NCBI RefSeq assembly: GCF_021155765.1
Contig: NC_060114.1
Coordinates: 22,488,501 to 22,552,500, forward strand
Source of the DNA: Diprion similis
Taxonomy: Eukaryota > Arthropoda > Insecta > Hymenoptera > Diprionidae
Length of the DNA: 64,000 nt
Direction: 5' to 3'
Part shown: in pieces, positions 24,401-35,685 of the stretch
How the letters are laid out: every line of letters begins with the position of its first letter
Numbering within the stretch: the first letter of the stretch is position 1
Notes under the pieces: generated by a model
What the model was told of the DNA's origin: nothing
The model's database searches: none
The model's input: only the letters and a program-made list of their open reading frames with translations
Translations under genes and position numbers: made by a program

Positions 24401-27400
24401 TACTTTTCTTCGAGCTGCGCAAACTGAGCTATACTAATACTGGAAAGTGTGCTAACGATTCTCTTTCGTGCAGTAATAGGATTCTGAGAGAAATACCTTA
24501 CTTGCAAATCGATCGATATCTATATCTTCGTCTTACCGTGTCAGGCGTGCTGACGTCGAGGTATCGCATAGCATTTAAAAAAAAGTCAGTCTATGAACAT
24601 ATACAGCATCGCACTCGTGTAAATTTTCATAAAATAAAATTCAATTGTAACAAAATGAAATGTCAGGTTAGCGATGAATAACCCCCCGAAACTGTACAAA
24701 TGGTACCGTATTTTATGCTGCGACAAGGTAATGTACGTTCTTATTTCGCTCGAAGGAGTTCTCACCCTATAAATGGCTCGAAAAAGATCCAGATACGAAG
24801 AGTAATCACTGGCAGCCGTCTCTCTCAGCGTGGAACAAGATCGTCGTTGCGAGATCAAATATCGATACAGCGTAACGGCTCTCCACTGTGTGCTATTTGT
24901 AGGTCGCAGACATCGATATTTCCTCCATAGCAGCAGCTAATTTTGATGCTCGCTGCGCCAAGCCTGTGCCACCTATTATGTGTATCTGACCAAATGAATT
25001 TTACGGCTGTTACAGAACTTCGTAATGACGAACAGTGTACCAAGTGCCTTTTCAAATTAGTCGATGAACTTCCGGAACATCATAAAAGCACACTTCGTCA
25101 TCTAATGCTACATTTCTGCCGTATATGTCGATTACAACATGCTCGCGGCTACAGAGAACCACCGACAATTCTTATTCAAGTTCTTTGTCACATATTTCTA
25201 CGTCCGCCATGGGAGCGCATAATGTGAGTATAAGAAAATTCAATCGTTTCACCTGATGCCGTCAGAGGGTTCGAAGTATCGAATGTCATCCGTTTCACTC
25301 ACGGGTGGTATGCTTTTCAGCTGGATTCGGGGATTAAAATTTGGACAGAGGGTGATGTTTCGATAAAAACACTAATCGTTTTAGGGTTCCCGAATAATTC
25401 TTTGTCAGTGCCGTATAGCACACTGACGTCAAACCTCCTCCGTTTAATTTCATTGTAAATTCCTGTGTAAAAATTTCTGCTCTAAATGTACCCGCGCCAC
25501 TTTTTTTCGCGGTCGAAACGAACACATTGGGTGTTTTGTCAAAATTAAACATGTCATTGTCTAACTATTGACCAATATGACGTAGATTGACCTCCGAGCA
25601 TTCGTATGTGCTTCCGTGAAAATACATGAGGTACATGCGATTTTGAAAATACCTCCAGCAATCTCAAGATGTTTGCCTGGGAGTAAAAATGCATAACCGT
25701 TCTATGTTCATTTTTTCATATTAATTATTTGTTTAGGTGTGTAAAACAGAAACACTAGGGAAAAAGAGACGCGTTCCCCTTCCAAGAAGCTGACGCTCCT
25801 GCGTGCCGGGTTGATTTACTTACAGACTACGTATCGCTAACTATACCGACCAAGTTGAACATTCCGATGATATTACTGTTTTCTTTTAACATTTGAGATT
25901 TGGATGATTCAAGCATTTCCTTAACTAACAATAACACCGTTCGTGTCCCGTCACAATCCATTGTGTTCGATTATACTTGCAGTCAAGTCGTTCATAATAC
26001 GGAGGCCCACATTCGCATTATGGAGTTATTGTTGCTTCGCGGGGACTGGGGTGATAAACTACCAGAATTCGCAAGCGCACCCCAGTTACCTCCCCGCAAG
26101 GTATCAAGGCCACAGTTTCCCGTCGTCGATCAATTTTCTACTGTTACGACGAGTGACGACGATTGCTGTACAATCGGTAATGAGAAGTCGACGACAGATA
26201 GTAATGGCAAAGATCAGGTACAGCAGCATCAGCAACAGCAGCAGCATCGGTAAAAATTTTTGACTGGTTCAATATGATACGATTGTTTCGATGTTTGCTC
26301 AATACTATCGATTTTGTACAATTAGGCCTCGCAATCTCCAGGAAGCCGAATGGTACTGGGGCGATATAACCAGAGATGAAGTCAACGAACGACTGACCGA
26401 TTCGCCGGACGGCACATTTTTAGTACGTAACGCCTCGTCAAAGGATGGGGAATACACGCTCACATTGCGGAAGGGTGGTGCAAACAAGCTCATTAAGATT
26501 TGTCACCGCAACGGCAAATATGGTTTCTCGGAGCCTTTTAATTTTCAATCGGTAGTCGAATTAGTCGACCATTATCGAAACTGCTCTTTAGCTCAATACA
26601 ACTCGACATTGGACATTAAACTTCTCTACCCTGTATCGAGGTTTCAACAGGTGAGTAAGGCCAGCGGTGCATTCGTTTACCTGGTATTACGCATGAAATA
26701 TACAGTATTCCAAATGTTGCTTGCCAAAATTTAAAAAGATCCGTCATTCGCTATGTCGAGTGAATAATCATTAAATTCTAAGAATAGAAAAATTGGAGAA
26801 ACAATTCATTTTACCACTTATTGACTAAACTCACGTTATTCGTAATATGCTTAACGACAGGACGACGACATTGGCGGCATGACGGACATGAAGAATGTGA
26901 TCCAAAAATTTATCGAACTGGATAGGGAGTTGAACAATGCGATGAAGCAGTATGACGATTGCTCAGAATTATATTTACGGACGTCACATGAAGTGCAACT
27001 CAAACGACAGGCTCTAGATGCGTTCACGGAAGCCATCAAAATGTTCGAGGATCAAATGAGGCTACAGGAAAGATTTCAAAAGGAAGCTCAACCCCATGAA
27101 ATCATGACGTGAGTTATAACCGAATGTGTAAACTTGATAGTTGAACTGACACAAAATGTATACTCCTCACATAAATTATCAGGCCCTACCTGTTTTTTTT
27201 GTTTGTTTATTTATTTATTTATTTTTTTGACGAAAAATATTATTACCTATTTCAAAGTGCCGTAACTTTGCGAAAAATGTAGGTAGACGAATGAGTAAAA
27301 ATGCATTTTAAACTTTAGAACGTCTAATTCAAATCGCGTTTTCAACATTTGATTTACACCTATTCGTTCTAAATTATTTTTCCCATTAGTTCACAGAGTT

Positions 27401-30400
27401 ATGCTACTTTGAAACATCTTGTAACAAGTTTGTGGAACACGGTCCATCTTCTAAGTACCGCACGGGACGCGAATTTCGTCTCTTTTTTTTTTCTCGAACC
27501 TTGAAAAGCTTGAAAATTTTCCTTTAAATTGCTTTTCCGTAACACATGCATCGAAAGTCCCTCCTTTGCACACTTCTCAAGATGTGTCCGAGAAGTGGCA
27601 CTTTTTAGAAGGTTAGGCGCCGCACATGCATAGGTCGACTACAGTCTCTTTTGTACCTACTAGTTACTTTTTAGCACGCTTTGTTTTCAACCCGTACTTA
27701 CTTTTTTTGCACGCTACACAGGAAAAAGTGTGACTTTTTCTGCACTCTTTGCAAGAAGTAGCATGCGACACCCGCGCGAAGAAGCGAATTCTTGAGCAAA
27801 GTTACGAAGTCGGCAGCACACGGCTTTGGCTCGGGCAGCCAACATCGTAACTTTCGTTAAAAGTCAGCTCTCTTGCGCTACTGTCGCAAACTACTGTTAT
27901 GAAACTTTCTCTACAATTTTTTCTTGTCGAATTGTAGAGCATTGAACAAACTATAATGGACCATGCAACTTTTTTTTCAGCTTTGATTTCGTCGACAAAC
28001 GACCTTGTAAATTCATTAATTGTAATCTGAAGTTTGATTCAAAAAAGCTTATGTTGTAACGGTGATCCAGTTGGCCCCTCGAACCACATTGAAGTTTAAA
28101 AGATCCCCTTCAAATCTTGTTTCTAGCATTTGCGCTAAAACGCTCGTTCTTACCGAGATATTCAATCCTAAACAGGAATGAGCGCTTTCAATTTACCTGC
28201 GGCAATAGGGGGCCGTTTGTCAATTGACTCTCAGTCTCTTGCATTGACTCATTTCCTTCAAGATTGTTTCAAATCTTACTCTTAATTATAATACGCATTA
28301 TCCAAAGACTAAATAATTAATTTAAAAAAATCAAAAAAATCTTTGACGTATGTCAAATAATAACGTGTTTTAGCGTAACTGAACCGTTTCCAACGAAATT
28401 TTAACTATTTAACGCTTTTTAGGGAAGCTCAAGCTAAAATCTTACGTAAAAAGGGGAAGGGAAGGTCCGAGAAATCTTATATATTCTTACATGGGGGTGG
28501 GAGGTTGAAAATGGGCAAAATTCTCCTTAGGTAGTTAATGCACGGCCCCTAGCATCATCCAAGATGTACCATGTGGAGGTTGCACTGCAGGATTTACGCC
28601 TTGTGTACCTCTGAAAAATACTGATTAATTCAATAGAAGTACACTAAAAAACTGAGTCGTTATAAGTACATAATTTTTTCTTTACACTCATTCTACAAAC
28701 CCTCTCGCAGACAACGGAATAAAAATTTTCCATCCTGTACGGTAGTTTGAAGTTGGACCGTATTTCGCAAATTTGTCACAACTTGCTTCAAAGTAGAATA
28801 ACTCCGAAACAAATAGGTGTACGTCAAATGCTGAAAAAGCGATTCAAACTAGACGTTTGAAGCTTTAAAGTGTATTTTTAATCATCTCACTATGTACATT
28901 TATAACGGAGTTACGGCAGTTTGAAATACCACATTTTTTTTTTTTTTTTTATCGAAAAACAGGTAGTCTATTAATTTTTGTGAGGAGTATATAGTGTCTA
29001 TCTGGTATGGAATAAAATCACGCCACACCTATAAATGAAACAATCAATTTTGCGTCAGTACAGTTTGATGTCGCGACTTTGTTTCATTCGTCAAAATCAA
29101 ATGAATATGCATAGATTTGCAAATAACGAATTGGGGAAAAAACTGTAAGTGGAAAAGATTGGATCGTAGATACTTCGTTTTGAAAAAGTGATGTTGCGAA
29201 AATGATGTTTGACACGCGCTTCTACAGTAACGTATGACATAATTGGCCTATTTTTGCTTCTGTCGCAGAGTGAAATAATTAAACTTTACCACCAGGCAGT
29301 CCGGTCTAGTTTGCAATTTATTCTAATATACTCTTTTACCGAATTGCATCGGCACGTCAATAGATTGTATTATCGAAACATAATAATTTCATACGTACAA
29401 GGGGATGTGCTTAAATTTTTTCTTCCACATTTATGCAAAGATCGATTGATATTATCTGCTATAATGATGCCCTGCTTGGGTTTTAAAAAAAGTTCCGTGC
29501 CAGATCCGCCGAAATTCTAGTCGAGTAGTCTAAGGTGAATATTTAAATGAATTTGAACGTAATCTACATTTACAGCCTCACTACAAACGCCGAGGTATTG
29601 AAGCAGCGGCTGATATCTTTGGAAGAAAGCAAAGAGCAACTGGATGATAGCTTGAAGCAACAAATTGCATACCATAGAACTCTGGAGCGTGAGATGCACC
29701 AACTGAAACCAGAAGTAATTCAACTCAGCCGGCAGAAGGATAAACATCAACTGTAAGTGCAATATCTCGGACACCCGGCTGCCCTGTGCGTTAAATACAA
29801 AGTTAAACTCTGTGAAAAGACAGGATTACAGTGATCCTATCCGACTCGAATTACTTTTATCTCTTGGTTTTAACGAATATGGTCATATTTCCCTACAGAT
29901 GGTTAAAGAAGAACGGTATGAAACAGCAACGAATCAATCAGCTGGCATCTAACCATTCGTTGGCAAATACAGCCGTCGTCGCAGATTTACAAGAGTCCGA
30001 CTTGGAGGTGCACGCTGATGAAAAAACGTGGTTGTTTCTTGAAGTGACGCGAACCGATGCCGATCGGTTCTTGGCTGGTAAACCGGATGGGACGTTTCTT
30101 GTTCGACGATCCACCACGGGACAATACGCTCTTTCTATCATGTGAATAATCTTTTATTACCTTTCTCCTTTTCCTCTTTTCAATCATGCTAGAGATATTT
30201 ATTGCTAATCAATAAGTATCGTGTTAATACTTTTGAAACATTTTCTTCAGGTGCAACGGCACGGTGAATCATTGCATAATATATGACACCGAACGAGGAT
30301 TTGGATTTGCCGAACCCTACAATATTCATGAATCATTGAAGCATCTCGTTCTGCACTACGCTCAGAATTCTCTGGAGGAACACAACGAAAGCTTAAAGAC

Positions 30401-30470
30401 TACGCTGGTCTACCCAGTGTTCGCTTCGCCGACCGCCCTGAGTCGGCTTCAAGCACAAATGCAGGTATAA
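15500..30470 (+). CDS. PI3K class IA regulatory subunit (p85-type), long isoform
   Basis: Adaptor that binds and restrains p110 and recruits it to phosphotyrosine motifs. Exons: 15480-15581 (ATG at 15500, tentative), 15802-15897, 15996-16043, 21312-21421, 21516-21650, 21739-22018, 22321-22419, 22518-22703, 23527-23655, 25016-25223, 25983-26249, 26326-26650, 26861-27108, 29576-29752, 29899-30141, 30251-30470. All junctions are GT-AG and in phase, giving about 950 residues. Order: C1 zinc finger (H-x12-C-x2-C-x13-C-x2-C-x4-H-x2-C-x8-C), SAM, second C1, RhoGAP-like domain ([11 protein letters not shown]), nSH2 ([20 protein letters not shown]), inter-SH2 coiled coil (p110 binding) and cSH2 ([15 protein letters not shown]). 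No SH3 is present. The first residues before the C1 could extend into unseen exons. The arginine-finger position reads LYKVYQS. Confidence 0.85.
17051..17219. mobile_element. MITE-like inverted repeat in PI3K intron
   Basis: Left arm agaaattgattctgcgatag and right arm ctagtcgcagaatcaatttt pair, with an inner pair caatggagaa / ttctccattc. About 170 bp and non-coding. It sits in the intron upstream of the alternative first exon. Confidence 0.65.
17590..17772. mobile_element. MITE with 36-bp terminal inverted repeats
   Basis: Positions 17590-17625 and 17737-17772 are inverted copies with about three mismatches (left begins cttgggcttccggctaactt, right ends acaagttaggcggaaaccca then ag). The 183-bp element has no coding capacity. 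No obvious target duplication was seen. Confidence 0.8.
19139..19182. repeat. CT-dinucleotide rich tract
   Basis: Polypyrimidine run of ctctctctat and ctctctctct blocks within the GC-richer segment upstream of the alternative PI3K exon. On the opposite strand it would be a GAGA-type sequence, which in insects can bind GAGA factor; that role is inference. Confidence 0.6.
20453..21421 (+). CDS. Alternative first coding exon of the PI3K regulatory gene
   Basis: An ATG at 20453, just after an in-frame TAG, opens a frame of 323 codons that runs without a stop to the donor AAAG|GTTAGG at 21421 and is in phase with the SAM exon. The first 286 codons are specific to this exon: acidic ([10 protein letters not shown]), Ser/Asn-rich, with no domain that I recognise. 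The last 37 codons are the same exon used by the long isoform through the internal acceptor at 21310-21311. The product would be about 1161 residues: this N-terminus, half of the first C1, then SAM to cSH2. The length of the open frame argues for real coding. A Cys cluster (CCCMCGSLC, residues 276-284) precedes the amputated finger. Confidence 0.7.
22138..22251. mobile_element. Small MITE in PI3K intron
   Basis: Perfect 11-bp inverted ends, tacagaggtgg (22138-22148) and ccacctctgta (22241-22251), around about 90 bp of non-coding sequence, between the exons that encode the two halves of the second C1 finger. Confidence 0.65.
27160..28993. mobile_element. 1.8-kb foldback element in the PI3K inter-SH2 intron
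   Basis: The left end (atactcctcacataaatta near 27160, then acctgttttttttg) is the inverted copy of the right end (aaaaacaggtag, then tgaggagtat near 28985). The arms extend inward: aaacatcttgtaacaagttt and taactttgc near 27260-27430 pair with acaacttgcttcaaagtag and related blocks near 28770-28920. Arms are about 230 bp and the interior about 1.3 kb, with no long frame. It lies between two exons of the p110-binding coiled coil and must be removed by splicing. Confidence 0.7.
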
Positions 30471-33400
30471 AGTCGTACGCTGTCGTCTCAACCGACCTTG
30501 TTACGGTAAACGTGGGAGGTGTAAACTATGACTATAAGATATCCAGTTGCGACAAACATGTATGGGACGTGAAACACACTGTTCGGTTTTTCTTTGCTGT
30601 GATTGCCAATGTCCGGTCATGCCCGCAGACTTGAATTTGCTTTACCCGAAACAATTGCGTATAAAAGTACTCGAAGCGACGGACCCGGCTACGGTCGTCG
30701 AAATTTAACAGAACGACAATCTGAACTATTTTCCTTACGACCATCCAACGACACTGATCTGCGCCAGTTTTCACTTTTGTTATATTAACAATAGCGCAGA
30801 ATTACACACCTTTCAAGTGCAGGGTAATCTGCCCCCGGTAAAATATCATATGTACGTTGCGAAGCAAACTGATTATCTTTTATTCAAATTCGGCGAAATT
30901 TTGAACCTGTATGTAACTGAGCTGTTTGACAGTGTGTGCCGAAGTCCCGAAATTGTGATCCTTAGTTTATCACAGCTTTATCGAATGCCCAAAGACTGTT
31001 GAATTATGGAGTAACGGTGTACGAGCGTACACAGAACTACTCGGTGTGATCAATAAACCCAATTTGTTTATTAGCGAAACATATTGACACGGCTGCCAAA
31101 ATGATCGGATGCCCTTCTTTTCATTTTGTCCAATTGTCAACTATGCGCGCGTGTGTGTGTGTGCGTGCGTCCGTGTGTGCGTGCGTGTGTACCGATCTTC
31201 GCGTATCAAAAACTTGTCGGGTCATGCAGACAACAATAGTCCATGGTGGACGATAAGTTAGATACCTAAGTAGGGTACGGTATGATTGACTATATAAAGA
31301 TGAAATATGTGATGAATAGCGTTGGATACTAGGGAGCCCAAAACATGAGGTCTTGCCAAAGGGTCGCAGGGCCCGTGCGGCTCAAGTCCGTGTGCCACCT
31401 CTGCTTTTCTTTTCTTTTTTCTTCTTTCTCATCTGTAAACAATATGTTAGATATATTTATTACATCTAACTCGTTCGTGCTCTATCATTCAAGAGATGTC
31501 AAACTCGTTGGACGACTTATGTTGGAGAATTTTGTGACCACAGAGCGGTCGGTGGTCGTAAAATTGTGCCAGCTATATACGAATACGTATGCATAGGTAT
31601 AACGAGTTGATTCTTTCATTGCATTTCACTCTGTTCACGGGCATGGACTCATAGTGTGTACAGTTGACGAGAGATATTTATCTTGGGAAAGCATAATTGT
31701 GCGACTGTATCCGTTGAACGACAAACGCTGCTTGATTTTATTTAGTTTCTAATAACCTCTGAACAGGAGGACCAAGATTTCATAAACCAATCCCCCACCT
31801 TAAAAATTATGTGCATTATCTAAATTGCCTGAAAGGAATCCCTTGTAGCCAGAGCACCCGTTGAACTCGCCTGTCGCTGATTTAATCAAGAATTGAATTT
31901 TTCTCAATTGACAATAAAGGAGTGTCGATATTACTTGCTCTTCGAAAATATTATAATTGGTGTTTATAAATGATTCAACAACAACGAGCAGACCTTCCAG
32001 ACGTTTCAATGTCAAAGTGGCGCAATTGTAATACCAATCGTCACCGCAGTGCCGCTTTTCAATTATCAAGGCTTGTCGTTGATCGATACCGATGGAAATA
32101 ATGCTAATGTCGATCCGTTTATAACAACGGAACTTGCTGTAAGAACATAATTAGAATTTTTATCCCTGAAGTCTGCCGTATCTTGGTCACCCTGTGCAGT
32201 AAACAATAGCAATAGTAAGCTATGCGCTAAATTGCGAAAATTTTATGCGATATACGATATGCGAATTATTGTGTATTTCATTAATGCCTAAAAAAAATAT
32301 GCGAGCAACGAAGAGGCAGAAAGTGATTAAAAAATGACTTGCGCTTGAGCGAGCACCTCTCGAAACAGGACTCTTACATAGGCTAAGGAGACATACTTAT
32401 ATTGGTTAGGGCGAAGCATGGGGTCGTTATGGCTCGATTGTCCTCGTTGAAAATATCCTCATGTTATGTATATAATTTATATGTATAAATATACACATGA
32501 AAAAGTAATCCAGCGATATGCAAAGTACGTCCAACAATTGGATGAAGTTGTCAAGATATAACGCCGTGTGCGTAAGAACGATGAATTGTGTATAAAAAGT
32601 GTACTTTTATGCAAATGTTATGTTTAACATAATTATATTATAATAACATGCGAGGCTCTTTGGAATTGCAGCGGCATTGTTTTTCTACATAACAACACGG
32701 CCGTTGAAAAGTCCATTCAGTGTGGGCATCTGGTGTCATTTCACCTATCGGAGGCTAACAATATCACACCTGTTTGATTCGCACGATCGAATTAGAAATA
32801 TCCGTTTATCACCCATAATATTTGCTCGTAACCGGAGTAAGGGCAAAGTGTTGAAAATTTAAACTATATTGTAAGATTTCTGATATTTTTACTGCACAGC
32901 AGGGACAATAACTATGACAAGAATCAAATTTTAAATCTTGTGAATTCGCTAATAGAGCAGCAGGTCAGGGACAAGTCGGAGTCTATTGTACTTCAGGATT
33001 ATAATTTTCGTCAGTGAAAGTGAAACGGACGCGGTCGCAGATCTCGATGGTGGCGATACCGATGCCACAGACGAACGACCTACCGTTTTGTTGCGAAGCT
33101 ACATTCCGGGACAAGCGAACGGACGCTCTGCGAGATATACGTGTTGGATCTCTACGTTGCCGCTACACATTTCGCCACTTTCGAGATTAGCGTTCCGATA
33201 TGCCAAGAAAATGTTCGGCCCTCCGTCTAGACCGGTACAGGAAATGTTGAAGAGTATAGTCGCGAAAGGATCTCGCCCATCCGTTTTCCTGATCCGGTTG
33301 GTTAACGTCTTTCGTTATGCTTAACAATATTCAATCCTTAAACATACTAATTCAAATTCGTGACAATATCGATCTATCCAAGTCCAATGAGAAAAGCGTG

Positions 33401-34491
33401 GGTGTCATCCGGACTTCTATCCCTGACGAACAATTTTCGATTCAATCTGAAAACTAGTAAGGTCCAACATTGTCGCTAGTATACGGGATCATTTATTTGT
33501 TACCGAACGGGAAACCTGCTTGAGAAAGAGCTACTTATGCGGGTGTCGAGTAGAATCGCCGAGTCGGTTGTACTTGTGTTCGGCAAAGAATAAATGACAC
33601 TGTATGTATAATAATACTTGTGTAACTCATAAACCGATTTATCACAACTCACGGTACGTACGTTGATTGTTGTGCCAGCAAAATAATAATCGTGTCGGTG
33701 AATTGAAATGAAAAACTGGTTTATAAGAAGCAGTCTACGAATGTGAAGGAAAGTACGAATTTTCACTATTGCAGCGGATGTGCGTAGGCCTGTAAACTGA
33801 CTTCAGATGCGTACGTTGCCGGACTTGAAATAATAATGTAAATAACACTGACAAGTAGTTTCTCAAAACATGACCTTCGTGGAAATCAAATGACAGACCT
33901 TAATTGATTTCTGTTCGAAATATTTACAAAATTTCACCGCGAACTCGCTCACGTGTTTTAGTTTCTTTTCAACTTTTGCTCATCCTGCATACGTTTGTAT
34001 CGGATCGGGACCTAGCTTTGTCCGATCGCGCGAGCGCTGGCTGGCGCGCTTATGTTTCGATTGATTATACATGAATTGGTAATCACGCTGCATAGTATAA
34101 TATATGTTTGTCGAACTTGTTGCTTTCTAGTATACCTATGTAATATCTTATTGCAACAAAAACAAAAAAATGTGAGATTTTCTAATTTTAAATATAGTCA
34201 GCATAGGATGTAACAAACAAGAGGATCATAAACCTATTATAGCAAATATTTGTAATGTGATTCAAGATAGGTATATCATAAATGTAAGAATTAATCTCAC
34301 TTGCTTTCAGTTTTGTACTTTACTATTTTTCTAACATCTCGCTAATGATTACGAAAAGTTTCTTATAAATATTGCAAGCTTAGAGATCCGCATTTATTGT
34401 ACATACATGTACATACATATTACATATTGATTTTACGCATGTGTCTATCCAGAATAAATCGCAAAATTGTGAAATTAAGAAATATAACAAG

Positions 34492-34545
<54 letters not shown>

Positions 34546-35057
34546 ATAATATAATATAATACGTGTCGATCTTTTGTCATGTTGAAAATGTTATTATGTA
34601 GCAGTATCTCAACTTTGACCCATGATTATCTGACTTCTCATAGAGTTGTGTCTGGAAATCTGGAATTTCCTCGAAAATTAATTTTAATAAGGGAGATGAA
34701 GGGAGGGTCAAGTACAGATGTTAATTAATGATACAGTGAATAATTCATTTTTGACAAGAATGTCAGTCCTACCTCTTTTTGGAGCCGATACTTTGTTCAG
34801 TTTCAGATATTTAGGCATCTACTGTTTACCTATACTTGCAAATTGTTTGATGCAAGTATATTCGTAAAGAGTTCGTTCGAAGAGCAGCTCCTACTGAAAC
34901 AAAACTCGTTCTTACAGGGAGATTATGCGGTATCGAATCGCAACATCCACCTTTCCATAAGAAATTATTGGGTCGTGTACATGGATGCTTGCTCGCAAGC
35001 AGATCCTATGATTCGATTCCATGTAAGCTCCTGGTAGATATCTCGAATTCGAAGGCT
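30471..35057. other. PI3K regulatory 3' region and intergenic DNA
   Basis: Begins with the presumed 3' untranslated region of the PI3K subunit. A plus-strand frame at 32986-33324 is open for 112 codons and GC-richer than its surroundings, but I recognise no domain. GT-rich alternating tract near 31147-31192 and a TA-dinucleotide run at about 34494-34540. No gene is supported. Confidence 0.4.
34494..34540. repeat. TA dinucleotide microsatellite
   Basis: About 23 uninterrupted ta units in AT-rich intergenic DNA between the PI3K and mRpL17 genes. Confidence 0.9.
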
Positions 35058-35214
35058 TTGATTAGGTATTTGAATGAAAACCTCCGTTAGGTTTGTCGGA
35101 TAGAATCTCGAAAAATAATTGAGACGTGTTTTTTCTTCTTTCAATTATTTCAAGACATTCTATCTAAAGAATCTAATGGAATATTTCGAAATTATTCGTT
35201 CAAATACCTAATCG
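35058..35214. mobile_element. MITE-like palindrome
   Basis: Left end ttgattaggtatttgaatga pairs with right end ttcaaatacctaatc, and an inner pair (gatagaatctcgaaaaataa with caattatttcaagacattct) extends the fold across most of the 157 bp. It lies about 0.5 kb downstream of the mRpL17 stop codon. Non-coding. Confidence 0.75.
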
Positions 35215-35685
35215 ACGAAGGGTTCTGAGTGGTGATAAAAATTTAAGCGACAGAATAGTCATGAGCGTCGCGACCAATTATCCATTTGCAGCTGTGTCTA
35301 GTATTTGGCAAATTTCGTTCAAGTTGTCAGAATCTTAAATTGCAGTTTCAGCTCCGAGTCAAATGTCGGTGAAATGTCTAGTCATGGAGTCGATATGTGA
35401 CTGTAAAAGAAAATCACGTGTGCCTGTTAGAATAGATTTTACATGTATGGCAGGTAGTTGTAATTCGTCACGTTAGGTTATGAATTCAGAAAACATATGA
35501 AGGCTGAATTTTGAATTGGCCAGTCCTGGAAATTTTGTGATCATGGGAATGGGATTCGAATTGCTTTTGAAGTTAAATGTGAAACACTGCACGAAAAATG
35601 TCAAGTTTTCGATTCAATTGTACGATTAGTTTATTTATTATTAAAACACGAACAAACAACTCATTTTATTCGATAATTAACGTTC

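Noticed and set aside
26220-26250. CAG/CAR repeat encoding HQQQQQH in the PI3K gene as a possible expansion locus
   Set aside because: The run is short and interrupted; ordinary poly-Gln at an exon end.
32986-33324. 112-codon plus-strand frame downstream of the PI3K gene
   Set aside because: GC-richer than its flanks and preceded by an acceptor-like tttcgtcag, but I recognise nothing in it and found no partner exon. It could be 3' UTR or an exon of an unknown gene.
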